A stretch of 64,000 bases of DNA from Rhodobacteraceae bacterium UBA6213 (GCA_002421605.1 DISJ01000020.1:124001-188000); one strand, 5' to 3'; positions 48,624-58,781 are shown, counted from the stretch's first letter. The notes: generated from the letters alone by a model not told the origin. Program-made: numbers and translations.

Positions 48624-49541
48624 ATGGTTAACCAGGCAGAGGCGGCGAGCCCGCTATCAATGACCGGGTTTGCCGCGCGCCAAGGCGGCGGTGCGGGCAT
48701 GGAATGGGCGTGGGATCTGCGCGCGGTCAACGGCAAAGGATTTGATCTTCGGCTGCGGTTGCCTGACGGCATTGACGGGCTTGAGGCGGGCGTGCGCGAG
48801 GCGGTGGCGCGCGTGGTAGCGCGCGGCTCGGTGCAACTGGGGCTGAAGCTTGCAACGGGCGCAGGCGCCGAAACCTTGCAGATCAACCCGCCTGGCCTGA
48901 CTGCGGCGCTCGCCGCGCTGGCCACGGCCGAGGCACAGGCCGCGGGGCAGGGGCTGGAACTGGCGCGCACCTCAGCGGCGCAAGTGCTGGGTCTTCGCGG
49001 GGTCACGCAGCAAGGCGTTGCCGAAGCACCCGACCCGGTAGCGTTGCGCGCGGCGCTGCTGCAAGACCTTGCCGCTTTGCTCGACGATTTCAACGCCATG
49101 CGGCGCACCGAAGGTGCTGCGCTCGCGCGTGTGCTGGGAGCACAGATCGACCGCATTGCCGCGCTGACCGATGCCGCCGCCCTTGCGGCCGAGGCGCGCC
49201 GCCCCGAGGTAGCCGAAAATTTGCGCGCGGCACTGGCGCGCGTGGCCGATGCGGCACCGGGCGTTGACCCGGCCCGCGTTGCCGGCGAACTTGCCATGTT
49301 GGCGATCAAGGCCGATGTGACCGAAGAAATCGACCGGCTGCGCACCCATGTCGTCGCCGCCCGCGCACATTTGGCCGCAGACGGCCCGGTGGGGCGCAAG
49401 CTTGAGTTTTTGACCCAGGAATTCGTGCGCGAGGCTAACACGCTTTGTTCCAAGTCCGGCTCGGCCGCCCTGACCGCGATCGGGCTTGACCTCAAGCATG
49501 TGATCGACCAGATGCGCGAGCAGATCCAGAATCTGGAGTGA
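48624..49541 (+). CDS. YicC-family endoribonuclease-like protein
   Basis: A 305-residue protein with both YicC parts: an N-terminal YicC_N domain (SMTGFAARQG...WAWDLRAVNGKGFDLRLRLPDG) and a C-terminal DUF1732 domain (RLRTHVVAARAHLAADGPVGRKLEFLTQEFVREANTLCSKS, EQIQNLE end). YicC of Escherichia coli is an RNase involved in small-RNA turnover. GGTGAGGA stands upstream. It precedes gmk by three bases, a pairing seen across bacteria. Confidence 0.9.
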   Translation: MVNQAEAASPLSMTGFAARQGGGAGMEWAWDLRAVNGKGFDLRLRLPDGIDGLEAGVREAVARVVARGSVQLGLKLATGAGAETLQINPPGLTAALAALATAEAQAAGQGLELARTSAAQVLGLRGVTQQGVAEAPDPVALRAALLQDLAALLDDFNAMRRTEGAALARVLGAQIDRIAALTDAAALAAEARRPEVAENLRAALARVADAAPGVDPARVAGELAMLAIKADVTEEIDRLRTHVVAARAHLAADGPVGRKLEFLTQEFVREANTLCSKSGSAALTAIGLDLKHVIDQMREQIQNLE

Positions 49542-49544
49542 GCG

Positions 49545-50189
49545 ATGACGCAAAGCGCCCGTCGTGGTCTGCTAATCATCCTGTCCTCGCCCTCGGGCGC
49601 GGGCAAAACCACGCTGGCGCGCAGGCTTATGGCCAAAGACCCGGCGCTGCGCTTTTCGGTTTCCGCCACCACGCGCGCGCCACGACCGGGTGAAACCGAC
49701 GGCAAGGAATATTGGTTCATGGATCGCGCAGGCTTTGAAGCAGCCACCGCGCGCGGCGATATGCTGGAACATGCCGAAGTGTTCGCCAACCTTTACGGCT
49801 CTCCGCGCGCGCCGATTGAGGCTGAACTTGCGGCCGGGCATGATGTAATTCTTGATATCGACTGGCAGGGCGGCCAACAGGTGCGCAATTCGGCGCTGGG
49901 GCGCGATGTCGTCTCGATCTTCATCCTGCCGCCCTCGATCGCTGAGTTGGAAGGCCGTCTGCGCGCCCGTGGGCAAGACAGCCCCGAGGTGATCGCTGGG
50001 CGCATGGCGCGCGCGCAGGACGAAATCAGCCACTGGGCCGAATACGACTACGTACTGGTCAACCGGGACATCGACCAAGCCAGCGCCGATCTTGACACCA
50101 TCCTCGCCGCCGAACGGATGCGTCGCGAACGCCAGACCGGGCTGACCGATTTTGTGCGCGCCCTGAATGCAGAGAAAGGCGCGAAATGA
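49545..50189 (+). CDS. gmk: Guanylate kinase
   Basis: A 214-residue P-loop kinase that converts GMP to GDP with ATP. Walker A is SSPSGAGKTT, followed by SVSATTRAPRPGETDGKEYWF (GMP-binding) and ILDIDWQGGQQV. It follows yicC after three bases and overlaps the gamma-carbonic anhydrase-like gene by four (ATGA), so all three share a transcript. Confidence 0.95.
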   Translation: MTQSARRGLLIILSSPSGAGKTTLARRLMAKDPALRFSVSATTRAPRPGETDGKEYWFMDRAGFEAATARGDMLEHAEVFANLYGSPRAPIEAELAAGHDVILDIDWQGGQQVRNSALGRDVVSIFILPPSIAELEGRLRARGQDSPEVIAGRMARAQDEISHWAEYDYVLVNRDIDQASADLDTILAAERMRRERQTGLTDFVRALNAEKGAK

Positions 50190-50704
50190 TCTACTCGCTC
50201 GACGGTATCGCCCCGACGCTTGCGCCCGACGCATGGATTGCACCTGACGCCAACCTGATCGGTAAGGTGGTGCTGGAAACCGCCGCTTCTGTCTGGTTCG
50301 GTGCCACATTGCGCGGCGATAACGAGGAAATTCGCGTCGGCGCAGGGTCGAACGTGCAGGATGCTTGCGTGCTGCACACCGACATGGGCTTTCCGCTGAC
50401 CATCGGCGCCAATTGTACGGTCGGCCACAAGGCGATGCTGCATGGCTGTACGGTGGGTGCTGGTTCGCTGATCGGCATGGGCGCTACGGTGCTAAACGGC
50501 GCAGTGATCGGGCGGGGATGCCTGATCGGCGCGGGGGCGTTGATCGCCGAGGGTAAGGTGATACCTGATTTCTCACTCGTGATCGGCGCGCCGGGCCGCG
50601 TGGTGCGCACGCTTGATGAGGCGCAGGTCGCGCGGTTGCTGCGGTCTGCCGAGCATTACCGCGCCAATGCCCGCCGCTACGCCGCAGGGCTTGCGGCGGT
50701 TTAA
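50186..50704 (+). CDS. Gamma-carbonic anhydrase-like hexapeptide-repeat protein
   Basis: A 172-residue left-handed beta-helix protein with hexapeptide repeats and the zinc-binding histidine pattern VLHTDMG and GHKAMLHGC. It resembles PaaY/YrdA/CaiE-type proteins, many of which are not active carbonic anhydrases. The ATG overlaps the gmk stop. Its own stop overlaps the convergent small orphan gene. Enzyme activity is not certain from sequence. Confidence 0.88.
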   Translation: MIYSLDGIAPTLAPDAWIAPDANLIGKVVLETAASVWFGATLRGDNEEIRVGAGSNVQDACVLHTDMGFPLTIGANCTVGHKAMLHGCTVGAGSLIGMGATVLNGAVIGRGCLIGAGALIAEGKVIPDFSLVIGAPGRVVRTLDEAQVARLLRSAEHYRANARRYAAGLAAV

Positions 50705-51057
50705 TCAGCGTCGAGAACGTAGAGATCAAATTCGAGCTTAGGGAAGGCCAAGCTGATTTCGCGTTCCACCAGCCTCGGGTTCGGGATTTGCCGCGTAATC
50801 GCGCGCAGCGGGCCGCGGTAGCCTATCGCAACAAGCCGCGATGCAAGATCATGCACATCAAAGCCCGAAGTCATTAGCGGCGCCAACACCACATCAGGGC
50901 GAATCCGCGCCAGAAGATCGACGTCAAGCATCGCGAGAGTCGCAAAATTCACTTCGGTGCCATCAGGCCCGCGAATAGCGGCTGGAAGCGGTTGGCGTGT
51001 TTTTATCACCAGAGACTTGCGGAGGGCGGGTTCCGTCGGAAGTGCCGCAGCATACAC
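50701..51057 (-). CDS. Small protein with a receiver-like core, unknown function
   Basis: A protein of about 118 residues starting at a GTG with no clear ribosome site, so the start is uncertain. The core DVDLLARIRPDVVLAPLMTSGFD followed by LASRLVAIGYRGPLRAITRQIPNP looks like the beta3 to beta5 part of a CheY-like fold, with the usual phospho-aspartate position replaced (VVLAPLM). I recall similar small proteins in Rhodobacterales. If related to receivers, it would be a pseudo-receiver. Its end overlaps the convergent carbonic anhydrase-like gene by four bases. Confidence 0.65.
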   Translation of the reverse strand: MYAAALPTEPALRKSLVIKTRQPLPAAIRGPDGTEVNFATLAMLDVDLLARIRPDVVLAPLMTSGFDVHDLASRLVAIGYRGPLRAITRQIPNPRLVEREISLAFPKLEFDLYVLDAD

Positions 51058-51198
51058 ACAAAACGGCTTTACCCGATTGCGAACCTGTCATGTCTTATTG
51101 CCTTCGTCGAAAATATGCCAATTTTTTGCACCACCTAAAGCACCCTGCGCCCAAAAGATTAGCGAGTCGCAAATCCGTTCTCAAGAGCCATAACCACC

Positions 51199-52797
51199 TC
51201 AAGAGGGGGCAAAATGAAACCACGTGAAGGAGTTAGCGGTAAAGTAAAGCGATTGACCCCGCTGCTCAACACCTTCGGATAGCGCGCTCATGTGCCCGCG
51301 CGGTGCTTGCAAAAGCAGCACGGGGCTCGCCGATAGGTTGAATACACAGGTCACTTCAGCATCGCCATAGTTGCGAATCATGCCCAAAAGTGGCGCGGAC
51401 AGATCAAGAAAGCGCACTGCACCCAGCCGCAGCGGCGGTGTCGCGCGGCGCAGCGCCAGCACGGCGCGGGCATGGTGCCAAACCGAATCCGGTGCCGTAA
51501 CTTGTGCGGCAAGGTTTAGGGCGGCTTGCGGCGGCTTGATCGGCAGCCAAGGGCGCGCGGTGCTGAAGCCCGCGTTTGCGCTCGCATCCCAGACCATCGG
51601 CGTGCGGCACCCATCGCGGCCCTTGATCTCGGGCCAGAATCGCAAGCCCACCGGGTCAGACAGTTCAGCGTAGTCAAGTTGGGTTTCGGGAAGGCCAAGC
51701 TCTTCGCCCTGATACAGCCCGATCGTGCCAGGCAGCGACGCCAGCAACGCCAGCGCCTGGCGCGCCAGCGCCGCGGGGTTTGCGCCGTGCGCCGCCCAGC
51801 GACTGACCGGGCGCGTCACATCATGGTTGGAAAACGACCAATAGGGCCAGCCATCCGGCGCGGCCGCAAAAAAACCCTCGATCACCGCGCGAAAATGCGC
51901 AGGCGAATAGTCGTCGCCCAACAGATCAAAGCTGTACGCCATGTTTAGCCGCCCCGGTCGGGTGTATTCGGCCATGATCGGCAGCGCGCGCCCGGCAACT
52001 TCACCCACTTCGCCCAAAAGGCAGGTGCCGGGGAAACCGTCGCACACGGCGCGCAGCCGCGCCAACAACGCCAGATTTTCCGGCTGGGTCTTGTCAAATC
52101 GGTGGTCCTGCATGTCGTAGGCGCTTTTGGGCGGTATTCCATCGGCTGGCAGGGGGGCGGGTGGATTGTCGCGAAGGGCAGGGTCGTGCAGGTAATAATT
52201 CACCGTATCAAGCCGGAACCCATCGACACCGCGCGCCAGCCAAAAGCGCAGCACACCTTCCACGGCCTTTTGCACCTCGGGGTTATGCAGGTTCAGGTCG
52301 GGTTGGCGGGCAAGGAAATTGTGCAGGTAATACTGCCGCCGCCCAGCGTCCCACTCCCAGGCAGAGCCGCCAAACACCGAAAGCCAGTTGTTCGGCGGGC
52401 TGCCATCGGGTTTGGCATCGGCCCAAACGTACCAATCCGCCTTGTCGGCGCGCGCGCGGCTATCGGCAAACCATGGGTGCGCATCAGAGGAATGGTTCAG
52501 CACCTGATCGAGGATTACCTTCAACCCCAATGCATGTGCGCGCGCCACTAGCAGGTCAAAATCAGCCAGCGTGCCGAACAGCGGATCAACCTCGCAATAA
52601 TCGCTTACATCATAGCCCATGTCAGCCATCGGCGAGCGGAACAACGGCGAGAGCCAGATTGCGTCAGCGCCAAGCTCTGCCACATGCGCAAGCCGCGCGG
52701 TAATGCCTGCAAGGTCGCCAATCCCGTCGCCATTGCTATCTTGAAAACTGCGCGGATAGATCTGATAGACCACCGCTCCGCGCCACCATTCAGCCAT
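51199..52797 (-). CDS. GH13 alpha-glucosidase / oligo-1,6-glucosidase
   Basis: A 532-residue cytoplasmic GH13 enzyme. The (beta/alpha)8 motifs are present in order: WWRGAVVYQIYPRSFQDSNG start, DQVLNHSS, GFRLDTVNYY with the nucleophile aspartate, LGEVGE with the acid/base glutamate, and FSNHDVTRP with the third carboxylate. These fit alpha-glucosidases acting on short alpha-glucosides such as maltose or isomaltose. It is divergent from glgP, separated by 134 bases, and could release glucose from the oligosaccharides left after glycogen breakdown. Confidence 0.9.
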   Translation of the reverse strand: MAEWWRGAVVYQIYPRSFQDSNGDGIGDLAGITARLAHVAELGADAIWLSPLFRSPMADMGYDVSDYCEVDPLFGTLADFDLLVARAHALGLKVILDQVLNHSSDAHPWFADSRARADKADWYVWADAKPDGSPPNNWLSVFGGSAWEWDAGRRQYYLHNFLARQPDLNLHNPEVQKAVEGVLRFWLARGVDGFRLDTVNYYLHDPALRDNPPAPLPADGIPPKSAYDMQDHRFDKTQPENLALLARLRAVCDGFPGTCLLGEVGEVAGRALPIMAEYTRPGRLNMAYSFDLLGDDYSPAHFRAVIEGFFAAAPDGWPYWSFSNHDVTRPVSRWAAHGANPAALARQALALLASLPGTIGLYQGEELGLPETQLDYAELSDPVGLRFWPEIKGRDGCRTPMVWDASANAGFSTARPWLPIKPPQAALNLAAQVTAPDSVWHHARAVLALRRATPPLRLGAVRFLDLSAPLLGMIRNYGDAEVTCVFNLSASPVLLLQAPRGHMSALSEGVEQRGQSLYFTANSFTWFHFAPS

Positions 52798-52931
52798 TGC
52801 GCACCCATATGCCTGCCGTTTCTACAAACCTAGCGGTGCGCGCGCGCGGCGAAAGCGAATTCGGCAGGCGCGCTTGACGGGGCGGGGGTAGGGCTTCACA
52901 AAGGTTCCAAACCGCTTTGGAAGGCTTTATC

Positions 52932-55328
52932 TTGCCCAATGAAACCACCGCTGCCAGCGTTGCCGCCTTTCGCGCCGACGTATTGCGCCACATTACCTAT
53001 ACGATGGGCAAGGATGCACCGCACGCCTCGCACTATGACTGGCGGCTGGCGCTGTCCTTTGCGCTGCGCGACCGAATCGTAGAGCCGTGGTTTGCCGCCA
53101 CCCGGCGCACTTGGGAAACCGGCGCCAAGCGGGTTTACTATCTGTCGATGGAGTTTCTGGTTGGCCGCCTGCTGGAAGATGCCGCCATCAACCTTGGCCT
53201 GCGCGACGTGGCGCGCGAGGCGCTGGCGGGGCTTGGCGTCGATTTTGCGGCGCTGGTGGGCGAAGAGCCGGACGCAGCACTTGGCAACGGCGGGCTCGGG
53301 CGGCTTGCGGCTTGCTACATGGATAGCATGGCAACGCTCGGCTGCCCCGGTTACGGCTACGGCATTCGCTACGAACACGGGCTGTTTCACCAAAGCATCG
53401 TTGATGGAGAGCAACACGAGCAGGCCGAAAACTGGCTGACCCAACGCCACCCGTGGGAGTTTGAGCGCCCCGAGGTCGCCTATGCGATCGGATTTCGCGG
53501 TGAGGTGACACAGGCGCAAGGCCGCGCCGTCTGGACCCCGGCGGAAACCGTGCGCGCCCAGGCGCATGATACGCCAGTGATCGGCTGGGGCAGTCGTTGG
53601 GCCAACACGCTTCGACTCTGGAGCGCCAAGCCAACCGCGCTGTTCGATCTTGCCCGTTTCAACCACGGAGAATATGCCGCCGCCGCCGAACCCGAGGCGC
53701 TGGCGCGCACGCTTAGCCGCGTGCTGTACCCAGACGATACGACATACGCCGGCAAAGAGCTGCGGCTGAAACAGGAATATTTCCTTGTTTCCGCTGCCTT
53801 GCAGGACATTCTTCGCCGCCACCTTGCGGGTGGTCACGCGCTGTCCGATCTGCCCGCCTTGGCCGCGATCCAGATGAACGACACCCATCCCGCGCTCGCC
53901 GGGCCCGAGCTGGTGCGGCTTTTGGTTGATTTGCATGGAATGCGCTTTGAAGAGGCAATCGGCATTACCGTGGCCTGCCTTGGCTACACCAACCACACGC
54001 TTTTGCCCGAGGCGCTGGAACGCTGGGCCACCTACCTTATGGGCTCGGTTCTGCCGCGCCATATGCAGATCATCGAAGAGATCGACGCATGGCACGCACG
54101 CCAGCACCCCACGCGGCCGCATTGGGTCGGGATCGTCAAACACCAAGAGGTGCGGATGGGCGATCTGGCCTTCATCACCTCGCATCGGGTCAACGGCGTT
54201 TCCGCACTGCACAGCGAACTGGTGAAAAAGACCCTTTTCCCCGAACTTGACGCGCTGCACCCCGGCCGAGTTGTCAACGTAACCAACGGAGTGACACCGC
54301 GGCGCTGGCTGCGCCTTGCCAACCCCGCGCTTGCATCCCTTATCACCCGCTCGATCGGGCCAGGATGGGAGGCAGATCTCGAGCGTCTGCAGGGGCTGGA
54401 GCCGCTGGTCGAGGATGCGGGCTTTCGCGCCGAATTTGCCGCCACCAAGCGTAGCAACAAAATTGCGCTCACAAGCTGGTTGCGCGAAACCCAAGGAATC
54501 GAGGCCAACCCCGACGCGATCTTCGATGTACAGGTCAAGCGCGTGCATGAATACAAGCGCCAGTTGCTGAACATCCTGCAAACCATCGCGCATTGGCAAC
54601 GCTTGCACGAAAATCCCGAAAGCGCGCTGCCGCGGTTGCGCATCTTTGGTGGCAAGGCCGCGCCGGGCTATCAAGCCGCAAAAGAAATCATTCGCCTTAT
54701 CAATGACGTGGCAGTCGTTGTAAACGCAGACCCGAAAACCCGCGACGCGCTGCAGATTGTGTATCCTGAAAACTACAACGTCAGCATGGCAGAACGGCTT
54801 GTGCCCGCCGCTGACCTTTCCGAGCAAATCTCGACTGCGGGCAAAGAGGCCTCGGGCACCGGGAACATGAAGTTTGCGCTGAATGGCGCGCTGACGATCG
54901 GCACGCTTGATGGTGCCAACGTTGAGATCCGCGAGCATGTGGGGGCGGAAAACTTCTTTCTGTTCGGTCTGACCGCCGCCGAGGTCACCGAACGGCGCCG
55001 CGATCCTGAACACGCGCGCAAGGCGATCATGGCAAACCAGCCCTTGCGAGATGTGCTGCAAATGATTGCAGAGGGCCGTTTCAGCCCTGACGAGCCGGGC
55101 CGCTATCACGGCCTTGTGCATAACATCTGGAATTCCGATTATTTCCTCGTGGCGTCAGACTTTGCCGCCTATGATGCCGCGCAGGCAGAGGTTGACGTTG
55201 CGTTCGGCGACCGTGACCGCTGGTGGCGCATGGCGGCCTTGAACACTGCGCGGATGGGCTATTTTTCGTCGGACCGGGCGATCCGCGAATACATGATAAG
55301 GATCTGGGGCACGGTATCGGCACTTTAG
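52932..55328 (+). CDS. glgP: Glycogen/starch/alpha-glucan phosphorylase
   Basis: A 798-residue GT35 enzyme that releases glucose-1-phosphate from glycogen with phosphate. Family blocks include KRVYYLSMEFLVGRLLEDA, GNGGLGRLAACYMDS, NDTHPALAGPELVRLL, VTNGVTPRRWL and the pyridoxal-phosphate lysine in EASGTGNMKFALNG. The start is a TTG at 52932 with GGAAGG seven bases upstream; no ATG fits before residue 25. It opens the glycogen operon, eight bases from glgB. Confidence 0.93.
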   Translation: MPNETTAASVAAFRADVLRHITYTMGKDAPHASHYDWRLALSFALRDRIVEPWFAATRRTWETGAKRVYYLSMEFLVGRLLEDAAINLGLRDVAREALAGLGVDFAALVGEEPDAALGNGGLGRLAACYMDSMATLGCPGYGYGIRYEHGLFHQSIVDGEQHEQAENWLTQRHPWEFERPEVAYAIGFRGEVTQAQGRAVWTPAETVRAQAHDTPVIGWGSRWANTLRLWSAKPTALFDLARFNHGEYAAAAEPEALARTLSRVLYPDDTTYAGKELRLKQEYFLVSAALQDILRRHLAGGHALSDLPALAAIQMNDTHPALAGPELVRLLVDLHGMRFEEAIGITVACLGYTNHTLLPEALERWATYLMGSVLPRHMQIIEEIDAWHARQHPTRPHWVGIVKHQEVRMGDLAFITSHRVNGVSALHSELVKKTLFPELDALHPGRVVNVTNGVTPRRWLRLANPALASLITRSIGPGWEADLERLQGLEPLVEDAGFRAEFAATKRSNKIALTSWLRETQGIEANPDAIFDVQVKRVHEYKRQLLNILQTIAHWQRLHENPESALPRLRIFGGKAAPGYQAAKEIIRLINDVAVVVNADPKTRDALQIVYPENYNVSMAERLVPAADLSEQISTAGKEASGTGNMKFALNGALTIGTLDGANVEIREHVGAENFFLFGLTAAEVTERRRDPEHARKAIMANQPLRDVLQMIAEGRFSPDEPGRYHGLVHNIWNSDYFLVASDFAAYDAAQAEVDVAFGDRDRWWRMAALNTARMGYFSSDRAIREYMIRIWGTVSAL

Positions 55329-55336
55329 GGGGTGGC

Positions 55337-57490
55337 ATGGCACGACCCGACGCCAAAGTAGCGCGCGCACTGGCCGAGGGGCGGCACGATGACCCCTTTG
55401 CGCTGCTCGGGCTGCACGGCGGGCAGATCGTGGCGCTGGTTCCCGATGCAACGCGGCTTTGGGCCGTGGGAAGCAAAACGGTCGAACTGCGTGTGATCGT
55501 GCCGGGCGTTTTTGCCGCTGACTGGCCCGAGGGTGCGCCCTATCGGCTGCGCGCCGAAGGGGCCGCAGGGCAGTGGGAGTTTGAAGACCCGTATCGCTTT
55601 GCCCCGGTTTTAGGCGAAATCGACGAATACCTGATTGGCGAGGGCCGCCATCGCCAGCTTTGGCAGGTGCTTGGTGCGCATCTAGTCACGCATCAGGGCG
55701 TGGCAGGGGTGCATTTTGCGGTTTGGGCGCCGAACGCACGGCGCGTCTCGGTCGTGGGTGGCTTCAACAACTGGGACGGGCGGCGCCATCAAATGCGTCG
55801 TCGCGGGGCCAGTGGCGTGTGGGAAATCTTTGCGCCGGGGTTGGTCGAGGGCGAGGCCTATAAATACGAAATTGTCGGCGCCACCGGTCAGTTGCAACCG
55901 CTGAAGGCCGACCCGCTTGGCTTTGGTGCGGAACATCCACCGCAGACCGCCTCGGTAGTGCGTGCCTTGGGCAAGCACGGCTGGGGCGATGCAGGGTATC
56001 TTGGCACCCGCGCCGGGGCCAGTGCGATCGGTGCGCCAATCTCGATTTACGAGGTGCATCTGGGCAGCTGGCGGCGCGTGGCCGGCGAGGAAAACCGACC
56101 CTTAAGTTACTTTGAGGCCGCATCGCAACTTGTTGACTATGTTTCTGATCTTGGCTTTACGCATATCGAGTTACTGCCCATCACTGAACATCCGTTCGAT
56201 GGCAGTTGGGGGTATCAGCCGATTGGCCTGTATGCCCCCACCATCCGCCACGGCCGCCCCGAAGAGTTTGCTGCCCTCGTCGATGCCGCGCATCAAAAAG
56301 GGCTCGGCGTCATTCTTGACTGGGTGCCGGGGCACTTTCCAACCGACGCGCATGGGCTGGCGCAGTTTGATGGCACCCCGCTTTACGAACACGCCGACCC
56401 GCGCGAGGGTTTCCATCGCGATTGGAACACGCTCATCTTCAACTACGGGCGCCGCGAGGTGGCCAACTATCTGCTCGCCAATGCCTTGTTCTGGCTAGAA
56501 GAATACCATCTTGACGGGCTGCGTGTCGATGCCGTGGCATCAATGCTTTACCGCGACTATTCACGCCCTGCGGGCGAGTGGATACCCAACATCAATGGCG
56601 GGCGCGAAAACCTTGAAGCAATTGCTTTTTTGCAAAGCATGAATGCCGAAGCCTATGGCGGCGCGCCGGGCATCATGACGGTGGCCGAGGAAAGCACATC
56701 CTACCCCGGCGTATCGCGCCCGGTGCATGAGGGCGGGTTGGGCTTTGGCTACAAGTGGAACATGGGCTGGATGAACGACTGGCTGCGCTATTTTGCGCGC
56801 GACCCAGTTCATCGCCGTCACCACCATAACGAAATAACATTCGCAAGTTCCTACGCTTGGAGCGAGAACTTTATTCTTCCTCTTAGCCATGACGAGGTGG
56901 TGCACGGCAAGGGCAGTCTGCTCGGCAAGATGCCGGGGCTGGAAGGGGAACGTTTTGCCAACCTGCGCGCCTTTCTGGCGCTGATGTGGGGGCATCCGGG
57001 GAAGAAGCTTTTGTTTATGGGTCAAGAGTTTGCGCAGCTCAGTGAATGGGCGCAGGCGGGTGAACTTGACTGGCATTTGCTGGGCGATCCTCGCCACATA
57101 GGTGTGCAAACCCTCGTGCGCGATTTGAACCAGCTTTACCGCCAAACACCCGCGCTGCACTGGGGCGATTGCCAAGCTGAAGGCTTTGAATGGGTCGAGG
57201 CGGATGACGCGGCGAATTCGGTCTATGCGTTCGAGCGGCACGCGCCGGGCCAGGCTCCGGTGCTGGTGGTGGCCAACCTCACTCCGATCGAGCGCAGGGG
57301 CTACCAGCTTGGCCTTTCGCAGGGTGGCAATTGGCACGAAGTTTTGAACAGTGACAGCGCGCATTATGGTGGGGCGAATCGTGGCAACATGGGTGCCGTG
57401 AAGGCCGAGAAAAAGCCTTGGCGGGGCCGCGCTGCCAGTGGCACCTTTTATCTGCCGCCCTTGTCGGTGGTGATGTTCAGCCCCGGTTGA
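55337..57490 (+). CDS. glgB: 1,4-alpha-glucan branching enzyme
   Basis: A 717-residue GH13 enzyme that makes alpha-1,6 branches. It has an N-terminal CBM48 pair (VHFAVWAPNARRVSVVGGFNNW), then catalytic blocks: EHPFDGSWGYQ, GLRVDAVASM (nucleophile), VAEEST (acid/base) and LPLSHDEVVHGKGSL. The ATG at 55337 follows GGGGGTGGC eight bases after glgP. The length is normal for the family. Confidence 0.95.
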   Translation: MARPDAKVARALAEGRHDDPFALLGLHGGQIVALVPDATRLWAVGSKTVELRVIVPGVFAADWPEGAPYRLRAEGAAGQWEFEDPYRFAPVLGEIDEYLIGEGRHRQLWQVLGAHLVTHQGVAGVHFAVWAPNARRVSVVGGFNNWDGRRHQMRRRGASGVWEIFAPGLVEGEAYKYEIVGATGQLQPLKADPLGFGAEHPPQTASVVRALGKHGWGDAGYLGTRAGASAIGAPISIYEVHLGSWRRVAGEENRPLSYFEAASQLVDYVSDLGFTHIELLPITEHPFDGSWGYQPIGLYAPTIRHGRPEEFAALVDAAHQKGLGVILDWVPGHFPTDAHGLAQFDGTPLYEHADPREGFHRDWNTLIFNYGRREVANYLLANALFWLEEYHLDGLRVDAVASMLYRDYSRPAGEWIPNINGGRENLEAIAFLQSMNAEAYGGAPGIMTVAEESTSYPGVSRPVHEGGLGFGYKWNMGWMNDWLRYFARDPVHRRHHHNEITFASSYAWSENFILPLSHDEVVHGKGSLLGKMPGLEGERFANLRAFLALMWGHPGKKLLFMGQEFAQLSEWAQAGELDWHLLGDPRHIGVQTLVRDLNQLYRQTPALHWGDCQAEGFEWVEADDAANSVYAFERHAPGQAPVLVVANLTPIERRGYQLGLSQGGNWHEVLNSDSAHYGGANRGNMGAVKAEKKPWRGRAASGTFYLPPLSVVMFSPG

Positions 57491-57509
57491 GCCCGGGAAG
57501 GGGGGAGCG

Positions 57510-58781
57510 ATGAAACCGCAGCCAAATGCCCGGCTTTCAAGCCACGCGATGGCCTTTGTACTGGCAGGCGGGCGCGGAAGTCGACTGAAAGAGCTTACCG
57601 ACAAGCGCGCCAAGCCTGCTGTCTATTTTGGCGGCAAGGCACGGATCATCGACTTTGCGCTTTCGAATGCGCTCAATTCCGGCATCCGCAAAATGGCGAT
57701 AGCCACGCAATACAAGGCGCACAGCCTCATTCGCCACATGCAGCGCGGCTGGTCGTTCTTTCGTGCCGAGCGCAACGAATATCTCGACATCCTACCCGCC
57801 AGCCAGCGGGTGAGCGAGAGCCAGTGGTATCTGGGCACCGCCGATGCCGTGACGCAAAACATTGATATCGTCGATAGTTACGGCGTGAAATACGTGATCG
57901 TGCTGGCGGGCGACCACGTTTACAAGATGGATTACGAGGTGATGCTGCAACAGCACGTCGCCACCGGTGCCGATGTAACAATCGGCTGCCTGACGGTGCC
58001 GCGCGCCGAGGCCAGCGCCTTTGGCGTAATGGCAGTTGATGCGATGGGGCGGATCACCGACTTTCTTGAAAAGCCGAAAAATCCGCCAGGATTGCCGGGC
58101 GATGCGACCAATTCGCTCGCCTCGATGGGCATTTACGTGTTCGACTGGGCCTTTTTGCGCGATCTTTTGCTGCGCGACGCGGACGACAGCAACTCTAGCC
58201 ACGATTTCGGTAACGACCTGATCCCGGCAGTCGTCAAAAACGGCAAGGCGATGGCGCATCGCTTTACGGAAAGCTGCGTGACAAGCGGGTTGGAGACCGA
58301 GCCGTATTGGCGTGATGTGGGCACGATTGACGCCTTTTGGCAGGCCAATATCGACTTGACCGAATTCACGCCCAAGCTTGATCTTTACGATAACGCTTGG
58401 CCAATCTGGACCTATGCCGAGATCGTGCCACCCGCCAAGTTCATCCATGATGAAGATGGGCGGCGCGGTATGGCGGTGTCTTCGCTGGTTTCGGGGGACT
58501 GCATCGTTTCGGGGTCCGAGGTGCGCAATTCACTGCTGTTTACTGGTTGCCGTACCCACAGCTTTGCCGAACTCGACCATGTGGTGGCGCTGCCTTATGC
58601 CGATGTCGGGCGCGGCGCGCGGCTTCACCGCTGCGTACTGGACCGTGGCGTGCTGATACCGCCTGGGCTGGTAGTTGGAGAAGACCCCGAGGAGGATGCG
58701 CGCTGGTTTCGCTGCAGCGAGGGCGGCATCGTGCTGATCACCGATGACATGCTTGCGGCGCGGGCGGCCGCGTTGGGGTAG
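57510..58781 (+). CDS. glgC: Glucose-1-phosphate adenylyltransferase
   Basis: A 423-residue ADP-glucose pyrophosphorylase, the regulated step of glycogen synthesis. Blocks: FVLAGGRGSRLKELTDKRAKPAVYFGGKARIIDFALSN-type N-terminus (in pieces: AGGRGSRLKEL, KRAKPAVYFGG), VLAGDHVYKMDY, FLEKPKNPP, and the C-terminal beta-helix. GGGGGGAG precedes the ATG. It is followed by a double hairpin element before glgA. Confidence 0.95.
   Translation: MKPQPNARLSSHAMAFVLAGGRGSRLKELTDKRAKPAVYFGGKARIIDFALSNALNSGIRKMAIATQYKAHSLIRHMQRGWSFFRAERNEYLDILPASQRVSESQWYLGTADAVTQNIDIVDSYGVKYVIVLAGDHVYKMDYEVMLQQHVATGADVTIGCLTVPRAEASAFGVMAVDAMGRITDFLEKPKNPPGLPGDATNSLASMGIYVFDWAFLRDLLLRDADDSNSSHDFGNDLIPAVVKNGKAMAHRFTESCVTSGLETEPYWRDVGTIDAFWQANIDLTEFTPKLDLYDNAWPIWTYAEIVPPAKFIHDEDGRRGMAVSSLVSGDCIVSGSEVRNSLLFTGCRTHSFAELDHVVALPYADVGRGARLHRCVLDRGVLIPPGLVVGEDPEEDARWFRCSEGGIVLITDDMLAARAAALG

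Noticed and set aside
52896..55121. A 741-codon frame antisense to glgP
   Set aside because: Same compositional artefact; glgP on the plus strand has all catalytic motifs.
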